From an uncultured Clostridia bacterium (lineage in GTDB: Bacteria; Bacillota; Clostridia; Oscillospirales; Ruminococcaceae), in contig CAMEKR010000003.1 of the NCBI GenBank assembly GCA_945921515.1, positions 1 to 44,160 on the forward strand: a stretch of 44,160 nucleotides of DNA, written 5' to 3'. How positions within the stretch are numbered: position 1 is the first letter of the stretch; every line of letters starts with the position of its first letter. Positions 37,498 through 44,160 of this stretch are shown here, in pieces. The notes under the pieces were generated by a model. It saw nothing but the letters and a program-made list of their open reading frames with translations, made no database searches and was not told the origin of the DNA. The translations under genes were made by a program, and so were the position numbers.

Positions 37498-38217
37498 ATG
37501 TTAAGTATGTTTTGTATGATAAATAAGCTTTTGAAAAAATTACGCTGTGGATGTATCTCAGCGGGAGAAGTTGACTATATCAACGGAGCAGATAAGCTTC
37601 CTCCGCCGCTGTCAAAGGAAGAAGAAGCAAAGACGCTTCTTATGCTTGACAGCGATTTTGAAAAAGCACGGGAGATTCTTATAGTACATAATCTCAGACT
37701 TGTTGTGTACATAGCCAAAAAATTCGAATCAACCGGGATAGGTATAGAAGACCTTATATCTATCGGCACTATCGGGCTTATTAAAGCTGTCAATACCTTC
37801 AGCACAGAAAAGAACATAAAGCTCGCCACATATGCGTCAAGATGTATCGAAAATGAAATATTGATGTATCTGAGAAAAACAAATCAACAGAAATTTGAAG
37901 TGTCTATAGATGAGCCGCTTAATGTGGACTGGGACGGCAATGAACTATTGCTTTCCGATGTGCTGGGTACCGATGATGATGTAGTAAGCGTGGATATTGA
38001 AACGGAAGCAGAAAAGCGTATGTTGCTTGAGGCGGTCGAAAAGCTTGATGAGAGAGAAAAGCTGATAATGGAGCTTAGATTCGGACTCAATAATCGTCCC
38101 GAGAAAACACAAAAGGAGGTCGCCGATATGATCGGGATCTCCCAAAGTTATATATCACGCCTTGAAAAACGCATTATCAAGCGGCTTAAAAATGAAATGG
38201 AAAAGCTATGCACTTAA
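37498..38217 (+). CDS. sigE: Sporulation sigma factor SigE (pro-sigma-E)
   Basis: A 239-residue sigma-70 family factor for early mother-cell transcription. A hydrophobic and basic N-terminal segment (about 1-25) is the likely pro-sequence removed by SpoIIGA. Region 2 reads [19 protein letters not shown] and [16 protein letters not shown]. Region 4 carries the helix-turn-helix [27 protein letters not shown] precedes the ATG. sigG, which often follows, is absent. The stop overlaps the convergent gene by 4 bases. Confidence 0.95.
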   Translation: MLSMFCMINKLLKKLRCGCISAGEVDYINGADKLPPPLSKEEEAKTLLMLDSDFEKAREILIVHNLRLVVYIAKKFESTGIGIEDLISIGTIGLIKAVNTFSTEKNIKLATYASRCIENEILMYLRKTNQQKFEVSIDEPLNVDWDGNELLLSDVLGTDDDVVSVDIETEAEKRMLLEAVEKLDEREKLIMELRFGLNNRPEKTQKEVADMIGISQSYISRLEKRIIKRLKNEMEKLCT

Positions 38218-39815
38218 ATTTTTTCGGTGTACCTGCCAAGTACAGCCATAGCACACTTAATTCCGTCCATTGCGGCAGTTGTGATTCCGCCTGCGTATCC
38301 TGCCCCTTCACCGCAAGGGTATAAGCCTTTTACGCTTATAGAGTTCAGCGTATCGTCTCTTATGATTCTTACAGGTGAAGAGCTTCGTGTTTCGGGGCCT
38401 GTGAGAACTGCTTCCTTGCTTTTAAAACAGCTGATTTTCTTAGCAAATTCCGGCAAAGCTTCTCTGAGCGCACTGCAGACATAGTCCGGCAGATATTCGT
38501 CGGGAAGAACATAAGAAGCACCGATAGGATAAGAAGGCTTGACATTGCCGAATTTTCCCGAAATCTTTTTATCAAGAAAGTCGCCTACGGTAACCGACGG
38601 TGCTTTATAACCGCCGCCTGCCGCAATATAGGCGGCTTTTTCTATTTGTCTTTGTAATTCTATTCCGTCAAAAATACTGTCGCCGAGATCGTCGGGGGTT
38701 ACGCTTACAAGAACGGCGCTGTTTGCATTTTCTTTATCTCTTGCATAGTAGCTCATGCCGTTTGTGACAACTGAATCTTTTTCGGATGAAGAAGCGGTAA
38801 TCACTCCGCCCGGACACATACAAAAAGTATATACGCCTCTACCGTCTTTACAATGCATTGAGAGCTTGTAGTCAGCTGCAGGCAGAGCTGGATTATCGCA
38901 TATTTCTCCGTACATACAGCGATTAAGCTCATCCTGCTTATGTTCTATGCGAACTCCGACAGAAAAGCTCTTTTGCTGCATAGCTATATCTTTGTCGGCA
39001 AGCAAATAAAAGACATCTCTTGCGCTGTGTCCTACAGCGAGGATGATATTATCGGCAGATATTATGTGCTGTTGTCCGTCTTTTTCGTAAATCGCCGCTT
39101 TCACACGATTGTTTTCGCATTCTAAGCCTGTGAATTTTGCCCCGAATATAACTGTTCCGCCAAGAGAAATGATATCTTCTCTGATATTCTTTACGGTATC
39201 GGATAGCCTGTCTGTCCCGATATGAGGCTTTGACTCGTACATAATTTCGGGTGGAGCGCCGTGACGGACAAATTCTTCAAATACTATCCTTGAAAGAGGA
39301 TTGTTTACCCCTGTGTTTAGTTTGCCGTCTGAAAAAGTACCTGCGCCGCCTTCACCGAACTGAACATTGCACTCTGTATCAAGTATACCGTTTTTCCAGA
39401 ACTGCCTAACTTTTTCTTTACGGCTGTCAACATCAAGCCCTCTTTCAAGCACGATCGGTTTAACTCCGCATTGTGCAAGATACAGAGCCGCAAACATCCC
39501 TGCAGGTCCCATTCCTACAACGACAGGCGGCTTTGAAAGCGAAGCTTTTTTCGGAAGAGTATATTCTTTATGCTCGTATAAAGAAAGATTTTTCAGTGAA
39601 CGATTCTTTTTCATTACGGCATTATCATCCGAAGTTGCAAAAGCAACGGTCAGCACGAAGTGAATATTATCCTTATGCCTTGCGTCAAGCGACTTTTTAA
39701 GCAGAATGATATCCTTATCACAAAGGCGTGGCAGTTTAAGTTTTTTCGATATATAAGCCGCTAAGTCATCAGAAGTGTATTCAAGCGGCATTTTTATATT
39801 GCATAGTTTTATCAT
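38214..39815 (-). CDS. FAD-dependent dehydrogenase (COG2509-like)
   Basis: A 533-residue flavoprotein. A small N-terminal domain (about 1-80) precedes the FAD-binding motif [19 protein letters not shown], followed by [14 protein letters not shown], the family-typical [14 protein letters not shown], and a C-terminal [24 protein letters not shown]. The frame is open further upstream, but the ATG at 39815 overlaps the stop of the preceding flavoprotein (ATGA) and has GGAG 5 bases ahead. Substrate unknown. The 3' end overlaps sigE tail to tail. Confidence 0.9.
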   Translation of the reverse strand: MIKLCNIKMPLEYTSDDLAAYISKKLKLPRLCDKDIILLKKSLDARHKDNIHFVLTVAFATSDDNAVMKKNRSLKNLSLYEHKEYTLPKKASLSKPPVVVGMGPAGMFAALYLAQCGVKPIVLERGLDVDSRKEKVRQFWKNGILDTECNVQFGEGGAGTFSDGKLNTGVNNPLSRIVFEEFVRHGAPPEIMYESKPHIGTDRLSDTVKNIREDIISLGGTVIFGAKFTGLECENNRVKAAIYEKDGQQHIISADNIILAVGHSARDVFYLLADKDIAMQQKSFSVGVRIEHKQDELNRCMYGEICDNPALPAADYKLSMHCKDGRGVYTFCMCPGGVITASSSEKDSVVTNGMSYYARDKENANSAVLVSVTPDDLGDSIFDGIELQRQIEKAAYIAAGGGYKAPSVTVGDFLDKKISGKFGNVKPSYPIGASYVLPDEYLPDYVCSALREALPEFAKKISCFKSKEAVLTGPETRSSSPVRIIRDDTLNSISVKGLYPCGEGAGYAGGITTAAMDGIKCAMAVLGRYTEKI

Positions 39816-41044
39816 TTTTTCTCCATAAGTGAAACAGCGGCATTTTTTCCGGCGGTATATCCGCTTTTCCATGCCCAATCAAGATTGTATCCGCCGCATT
39901 TTCCTTGGATATTAAGTATTTCTCCGCAAAGATACATTCCGTGTGCTTTTCTTGACTCAAGGCTATCTGTTACCTCATGCGCAGGTATACCTCCGCAAGT
40001 TACCTGAGCAAGGCTCCAGTCGGAAACGGCTTTTATAGGAAATCTCCAGTCATTTGCCTTGCTTACTATAGCTGAGATCTCTTTGTCCTTGATATCTTTG
40101 CATAGCTTAGAAAGGGATATACCGGCATTTTTTAATATAGCCTGACCTATACGCTTGTGGTAGAGTCCTGTCAGAAGCTCTTCACAGGAAAGATCACTGC
40201 GTATCTTAGAGGTGCTTTTGATAAGCGCGAATAATTCGCTGTCTGTGATATCGGGAGCTGTATCAAGCGATATTTCACCGATTCCTATATATTCACAGGC
40301 TTTTGCGCTGATATTAAAGATACATATTCCCGATAATGCACCATCGGTAAACTGCACTTCGCCGGCTTCACTGCATATAGTCCGACCTTGAGAAATAAGC
40401 GAAACGACAGCAGGAGTCCTCAGTCCTTTTACAGCTTTTACAAGCTCTGTCTGAGTCCTTATCGGCGCTAAGGCAGGATATAGCTTTGTTATATTGTGAC
40501 CGAGCTTTTTGCAAAGGGTAAACCCGTCTCCGTTACTCCCGAGCGAAGGTGAAGCACAGCCGCCTGCAGCCATAATTATTTTCTTTGCGTAAATTTCAGA
40601 GTTATCACAGATTATTTTAAAACCGCTGTCCGTTTTTAATATATCATTGACCTTTGCATCGCAGATAACTTTTGCACCGCCTGCTTGAACGGAAAAACGC
40701 AAAGCGTCAAGTGCAGAGGTAGCCGACATTGAATAAGGATAAATTCTGCCGCTGTCATCTTTTCTGCATAATAACCCGATTGAAGAAAAGAATTCGGTAA
40801 TATTGTCGGCTTCTTTTGCTGTATATGACAAAAGCTCTGTATCGCCGTTGTAATCGCTTTCGCTTATAGTTGTATTTGAAAGATTGCATCTACCGTTCCC
40901 GGTTGAAAGAATCTTTTTGCCAACTCTGGGCATCTTTTCGATAAGCGTGACTTTCTTTGCTCCGTATCGTTCTGCTGCTATAGCGGCGGTAAGTCCTGAC
41001 GCTCCTGCACCGATAACTGCAATATCGGTAAAAAATTTTTCCAT
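39812..41044 (-). CDS. HI0933-family NAD(P)/FAD-dependent oxidoreductase
   Basis: A 410-residue flavoprotein of the HI0933 (YhiN/BaiN-like) family. It has AVIGAGASGLTAAIAAERYG and LIEKMPRVGKKILSTGNGRCNLSN at the N-terminus, IIMAAGGCASPSLGSNGDG centrally, and MYLCGEILNIQGKCGGYNLDWAWKSG at the end. The frame opens at 41059, but the ATG at 41044 has GGAG 5 bases ahead, so it is chosen. Some relatives (BaiN) reduce steroid or bile-acid double bonds; this one cannot be assigned a substrate. A MarR regulator is divergent to it. Confidence 0.92.
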   Translation of the reverse strand: MEKFFTDIAVIGAGASGLTAAIAAERYGAKKVTLIEKMPRVGKKILSTGNGRCNLSNTTISESDYNGDTELLSYTAKEADNITEFFSSIGLLCRKDDSGRIYPYSMSATSALDALRFSVQAGGAKVICDAKVNDILKTDSGFKIICDNSEIYAKKIIMAAGGCASPSLGSNGDGFTLCKKLGHNITKLYPALAPIRTQTELVKAVKGLRTPAVVSLISQGRTICSEAGEVQFTDGALSGICIFNISAKACEYIGIGEISLDTAPDITDSELFALIKSTSKIRSDLSCEELLTGLYHKRIGQAILKNAGISLSKLCKDIKDKEISAIVSKANDWRFPIKAVSDWSLAQVTCGGIPAHEVTDSLESRKAHGMYLCGEILNIQGKCGGYNLDWAWKSGYTAGKNAAVSLMEKK

Positions 41045-41092
41045 TGCTGCTCCATTCAAAATAGTTAAATTTAATAATCCGTTTATAAATTA

Positions 41093-41121
41093 AGTATACC
41101 ATAATAGCAGATAAATCGCAA
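41093..41121 (-). promoter_or_regulatory. Promoter of the flavoprotein pair
   Basis: In the minus orientation TTGCGA (41121-41116), a 17-base spacer and TATACT (41098-41093), with a TGG before the -10 giving an extended -10. It overlaps the marR upstream region. Confidence 0.75.
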
Positions 41122-41142
41122 TAGTACATTTAGGAGGTACTA
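41122..41142. promoter_or_regulatory. Inverted repeat over the marR ribosome binding site
   Basis: TAGTAC and GTACTA (41122-41127, 41137-41142) with a 9-base centre. The repeat encloses the AGGAGG of marR and touches the -35 of the divergent promoter. It is a candidate operator for MarR autoregulation. Confidence 0.5.
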
Positions 41143-41145
41143 AAA

Positions 41146-41604
41146 ATGGACAATAAAGATAAAATTGCTAAACTGATATTTGCTCTCGGTAAGTTTTCAA
41201 TACAGCCAAAAGAATTTAAACTGATAGACGGACTTAATGCAAGCGAAAGAGGAGTATTCAGGGCTATGACTCAGATTATTGCAGAAAAGCCCGGAACTGA
41301 GTTGTTTGGACTGAGCGAGCTTAACAGCTATCTCAACTTCACAAGACCTAATCTTTCTCAGACGATAAACAAGCTTGAAGATAAAGGCTATGTAGAAAGA
41401 GTAGTGCTTAAGGACGACAGACGGGTAACATACATACGGCTTACCGAAAACGGTCTGAAAACCGTTACCGATGGATTCAATGACTTGTTTTCACGCCTTG
41501 AAAAGATTTCAAAGATTCTCGGCGAAGAAGATACCGAAAAGCTTATTGATTTAGTTTTGCGTTTTTGTGATGCGTATGAAAAAACAAGTGAAGTGACCGA
41601 ATAA
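41146..41604 (+). CDS. MarR-family transcriptional regulator
   Basis: A 152-residue winged-helix regulator. The DNA-binding part is LSELNSYLNFTRPNLSQTINKLEDKGYVERVVLKDDRRVTYIRLTENG in several pieces (about 57-105), with dimerisation helices at both ends. AGGAGG lies 9 bases before the ATG. It is divergent to the flavoprotein pair with 101 bases between, so it probably controls those genes and itself. The ligand is unknown. Confidence 0.93.
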   Translation: MDNKDKIAKLIFALGKFSIQPKEFKLIDGLNASERGVFRAMTQIIAEKPGTELFGLSELNSYLNFTRPNLSQTINKLEDKGYVERVVLKDDRRVTYIRLTENGLKTVTDGFNDLFSRLEKISKILGEEDTEKLIDLVLRFCDAYEKTSEVTE

Positions 41605-41679
41605 GCGGTTCAAAATATAATAAGTCGCAAAATTTGCATAATTACAACTCAAAACTTGCAGAATTAGCGCAATAAACTG

Positions 41680-41707
41680 TTGACAATTCCTCAAAAAAGC
41701 GTATAAT
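41680..41707 (+). promoter_or_regulatory. Strong promoter ahead of the HTH gene
   Basis: TTGACA (41680-41685), a 16-base spacer and TATAAT (41702-41707). Transcription would start at about 41714, directly upstream of an intrinsic terminator. Confidence 0.82.
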
Positions 41708-41717
41708 AAATAATAGC

Positions 41718-41760
41718 AAAGGTGCAGAAACATTGAATTTCTGTGCCTTTTTCTTATTTT
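41718..41760 (+). terminator. Terminator/attenuator in the leader of the HTH gene
   Basis: A 13-base stem (41718-41730 with 41738-41750, two G-U pairs), loop CATTGAA, followed by TTCTTATTTT and more T. It lies between the promoter and the gene start at 41780, so most transcripts would end after about 45 bases unless read-through is regulated. Confidence 0.82.
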
Positions 41761-41779
41761 TTGACGGAGGATGATATCT

Positions 41780-42454
41780 GTGGATAAGAAAGAATTTAAA
41801 GAGAGGCTTGCGGAAAATGAATATGAGAATATAAATGTTCTCCAGCTTTTCGGATTACTGGACGATGTATATGTCGGAGGAAGCATTGAGATTTATCACA
41901 AGCCCTGCGGCCATACCGACTGCGTGAATTTCAGACAAGGTATATACGAGAACACTGTTATCGACTGTATTAATGACTATTGTTCAGAGTGCCGAAGAAA
42001 GATGAACAATACTGTAGAATTTGTAAAAGACTATATAGAGTGGTTGTATGTTGATGTAGCAAACGACGCACACGGCAGGATCAGCATTATAAAAGAAGGA
42101 GATTACAGAGAGTTTTTTAAGAGTGATATCAATCTTGAAAAGTTTGCGAAGTTTCACTATTTATCTTCTCCCTTAGCGCTTATGAAAGCCATAGATGAAT
42201 ATATCGTTAATGAGTCAAAGACTTGTGAAACTCAGAATAAGCGCACCGTCAAGATAGACAGCATAAAAAACAGAATGACGCATTTCAGAAATAAAAGCGG
42301 TATTTCACGAAAAGAGCTTGCAGACAGAAGCGGAATAGCCTTCAAAACGGTAGAAAACTACGAACTTGGCAGAACAAGGCTTACTTCCGTTTCGGTTGAA
42401 AATGCATTCCGCATTGCCGAAGTGCTCGGCATCCGTCCCGAGTATCTTATATAG
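41780..42454 (+). CDS. HTH protein with N-terminal Cys/His cluster
   Basis: A 224-residue protein. Residues 1-100 hold a Cys/His pattern: Cys43, His45, Cys48, then Cys63, Cys68 and Cys71, which could bind a metal. I recognise no family for this part. Residues 161-224 are a Cro/C1-type helix-turn-helix (MTHFRNKSGISRKELADRSG). The frame opens with ATG 41771, but GGAGG touches that codon. The GTG at 41780 is 9 bases from it and is the likelier start. A terminator sits in its leader, so expression is probably conditional. It may control the M14 genes that follow; that is inference. Confidence 0.85.
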   Translation: MDKKEFKERLAENEYENINVLQLFGLLDDVYVGGSIEIYHKPCGHTDCVNFRQGIYENTVIDCINDYCSECRRKMNNTVEFVKDYIEWLYVDVANDAHGRISIIKEGDYREFFKSDINLEKFAKFHYLSSPLALMKAIDEYIVNESKTCETQNKRTVKIDSIKNRMTHFRNKSGISRKELADRSGIAFKTVENYELGRTRLTSVSVENAFRIAEVLGIRPEYLI

Positions 42455-42463
42455 CTTTATTTC

Positions 42464-42492
42464 TTGACATCGGCTGTGAAATAGAATATACT
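42464..42492 (+). promoter_or_regulatory. Promoter of the M14 gene pair
   Basis: TTGACA (42464-42469), a 17-base spacer and TATACT (42487-42492), just after the HTH gene. Confidence 0.82.
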
Positions 42493-42522
42493 TAACATAT
42501 TGATAAATTCGGAGGCGATGAT

Positions 42523-43455
42523 TTGTTACAGGATGTTGTTTCGGTTCAACTGCCGATTAATGAACGGATCAGTATAAAGAAAAACCATTTTGAGCCGTAT
42601 TCTCTGACGGGGGATGAAAAGCGGATATGCATAGTTACGGGTATTCACGGTGATGAGCTTGAAGGTCAGTATGTCTGTTATGAGCTTATACGAAGGCTCA
42701 GCGAGAACGGGCATCTTCTTAAAGGAATTGTTGATGTTTATCCTTCAATGAATCCTCTCGGTATGGATTCGATAAAGCGTGAGATGCCTATATTCGACCT
42801 TGATATGAATATGATATTTCCCGGTTCCGAGACAGGAGCTGTTGCAGAGCATATTGCGGCTGCGATTATGAACGATATCAAAGGTGCGGATATATGTATT
42901 GATCTTCATGCAAGCAATATATTTTTAAGAGAGATTCCTCAGGTTCGTATATCGGAAGAAGCATCTCCTGTGCTTCTTCCTTATGCAAAGATGCTGAATG
43001 TTGACTTTATCTGGGTACATTCAAGCGTAACGGTTATGGAGGCAACTCTGTCGCACAGCCTCAATAAAGCCGGCACGCCTACTCTTGTCGCTGAAATGGG
43101 AGCAGGAATGAGGATAACAAAATCATATGGCGACCAGCTTCTTGATGGTATTTTCAATCTTATGTCAAAAATGGGTATATGGGCAGGCGAAGTCAAAAAA
43201 GTATCTCATCCGATAGTTTCAACCGACGGAAATGTATCAGTGGTTTATTCCGATGCCTCAGGTATATATATCCCTGCAATCAAGCATTGGGCGGGTATTA
43301 CAAAGGGCGACCATATAGGCGATATACTTAATCCTCTTACGGGTACTGTAGAACAGCAGATATTTGCTCCCTGCAGCGGTATCGTATTTACTCTTCGTGA
43401 ATATCCCGTTGTGTATGAAGGCTCGTTGCTTGTAAGAATATTGGGAGGATGCTGA
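42523..43455 (+). CDS. Succinylglutamate desuccinylase/aspartoacylase family (M14) protein
   Basis: A 310-residue zinc carboxypeptidase-like deacylase. Zinc ligands are intact: GIHGDE (His42, Glu45) and DLHAS (His129); the probable catalytic Glu191 is in VAEMGAG. A C-terminal beta domain (about 230-310) ends in LLVRILGG as in the AstE/aspartoacylase group. The TTG start has GGAGG 7 bases ahead. The family removes acyl groups from amino acids or peptides; the substrate is unknown. The next gene is a diverged paralogue one base away. Confidence 0.92.
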   Translation: MLQDVVSVQLPINERISIKKNHFEPYSLTGDEKRICIVTGIHGDELEGQYVCYELIRRLSENGHLLKGIVDVYPSMNPLGMDSIKREMPIFDLDMNMIFPGSETGAVAEHIAAAIMNDIKGADICIDLHASNIFLREIPQVRISEEASPVLLPYAKMLNVDFIWVHSSVTVMEATLSHSLNKAGTPTLVAEMGAGMRITKSYGDQLLDGIFNLMSKMGIWAGEVKKVSHPIVSTDGNVSVVYSDASGIYIPAIKHWAGITKGDHIGDILNPLTGTVEQQIFAPCSGIVFTLREYPVVYEGSLLVRILGGC

Positions 43456-43456
43456 A

Positions 43457-44160
43457 ATGACCGTAGAAAACATATTCGGACTAAAATCGACCTACCGTGA
43501 TGATTTTCAAATAAGCGGTTATCGTTTCGGCAAAGGCGAAAAGACCTGCTGTATAGTCGGCGCTATGAGAGGTAACGAAGTACAGCAGCTGTATGTCTGC
43601 TCTCAGATAATTAAGGCACTGAGTGCAATTGAGAAAAAAGGTGATATCGCACATGGAAAGCAAATTCTTGTTGTTCCGTCGCTTAATCCTTATTCGATGA
43701 ATATTCAAAGAAGATTCTGGTCGGTCGATAATACCGATCTTAACAGAATGTTTCCCGGTGACTCCGAAGGCAAAACTACCCAGCGGATCGCCGCAGGTAT
43801 ATTCAATGTAATAAAAGAATACCAGTACGGCATTCAGTTCACTTCCTTTTATATCTCGGGTGATTTCATCCCTCATGTAAGAATGATGGATACAGAACAT
43901 AAGAACATAGGTCTTGCCAATTTGTTCGGCTTGCCGTATATACTTCTCAGAAAGCCTAAACCGTTTGATACTGCGACGCTTAACTTCAACTGGCAGAATT
44001 CCAAAACAAGCGCATTCTCGGTATATACAAATGAAACAGAGCATATTGATGAAGAATCAGCGCATACGGCAGTAGGCGCCGTTCTGAGATTCCTTTCACG
44101 AATGGGCGTGATAAAATATCAGAGTCACGGCGGATATATGGCAACTACACTTGAAGAAGA
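43457..44160 (+). CDS. Second M14-like protein lacking zinc ligands (partial)
   Basis: At least 234 residues; the gene runs off the window. It aligns with the upstream M14 protein through PSLNP (PSMNP there), the NxMFPG segment and the surrounding hydrophobic pattern. The zinc histidine in GxHGxE is Arg38 (GAMRGNE). The second zinc histidine (DLHAS) is replaced by Thr129 (QFTSF). It therefore looks catalytically inactive or changed in chemistry. GGGAGG lies 8 bases ahead of the ATG and it starts one base after the previous stop, so the two are co-translated. Confidence 0.88.
   Translation, partial: MTVENIFGLKSTYRDDFQISGYRFGKGEKTCCIVGAMRGNEVQQLYVCSQIIKALSAIEKKGDIAHGKQILVVPSLNPYSMNIQRRFWSVDNTDLNRMFPGDSEGKTTQRIAAGIFNVIKEYQYGIQFTSFYISGDFIPHVRMMDTEHKNIGLANLFGLPYILLRKPKPFDTATLNFNWQNSKTSAFSVYTNETEHIDEESAHTAVGAVLRFLSRMGVIKYQSHGGYMATTLEE

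Noticed and set aside
43481-44044. 187-codon minus-strand frame at the right end
   Set aside because: Opposite the second M14-like gene, which continues an operon, shares homology with its neighbour and has a good ribosome binding site.

Overview
The window reads as a chromosomal core region of a spore-forming, low-to-moderate GC Firmicute of class Clostridia. The gene orders (remA-gmk-priA-def-fmt-yugP-rsmB-rlmN-prpC-prkC-rsgA-thiN-spoVM, and asp23-nusB-xseA-xseB-ispA-dxs-tlyA-nadK-argR-recN) and the style of the proteins suggest an Oscillospirales/Ruminococcaceae relative (Ruminococcus or [Eubacterium] siraeum type). The order and class call is inferred from memory of gene order, not from a search. 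Nearly all the DNA is coding. I see no insertion sequence, no prophage and no CRISPR array.

Left part, minus strand (1-7060): a lysine riboswitch behind a near-consensus promoter controls asd-dapA-dapB and a free-standing double-ACT protein, i.e. the aspartate-semialdehyde to tetrahydrodipicolinate steps of lysine/diaminopimelate synthesis. A hairpin separates these from two overlapping genes for a heterodimeric ABC exporter.

Plus strand, 7118-23600: queA, a metallophosphoesterase and tgt (queuosine tRNA modification) form one unit. A new promoter then starts a long unit: remA, gmk, priA, def, fmt, a YugP-like membrane zinc peptidase, rsmB, rlmN, a PP2C phosphatase, a PASTA-type Ser/Thr kinase with an unusual C-terminal tail, rsgA, thiN, a 53-residue membrane protein and the 27-residue SpoVM. 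The theme is nucleotide supply, translation initiation and ribosome modification, and cell-wall signalling.

23600-27170: initiator tRNA-Met with its own promoter and terminator, a 300-base non-coding stretch with repeats, purA, a YmdB-type phosphodiesterase, spoVS, and a gene I do not recognise. 27198-36570: the asp23-to-recN cluster (Asp23 protein, antitermination, exonuclease VII, isoprenoid precursors, an rRNA methyltransferase, NAD kinase, ArgR, RecN), closed by a terminator. 36581-38217: spoIIGA-sigE, the mother-cell sigma factor and its processing protease. With SpoVM and SpoVS this gives four sporulation genes in the window.

Right end (38214-44160): two overlapping minus-strand flavoproteins, with a divergent MarR regulator. 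Next comes a Cys/His-cluster plus HTH protein whose promoter is followed at once by an intrinsic terminator. Last is a tandem pair of M14 (succinylglutamate desuccinylase/aspartoacylase) proteins in which the second has lost both zinc histidines. This right end is the least conventional part. Together with the PrkC C-terminal modules, it is where I would look first for something undescribed.
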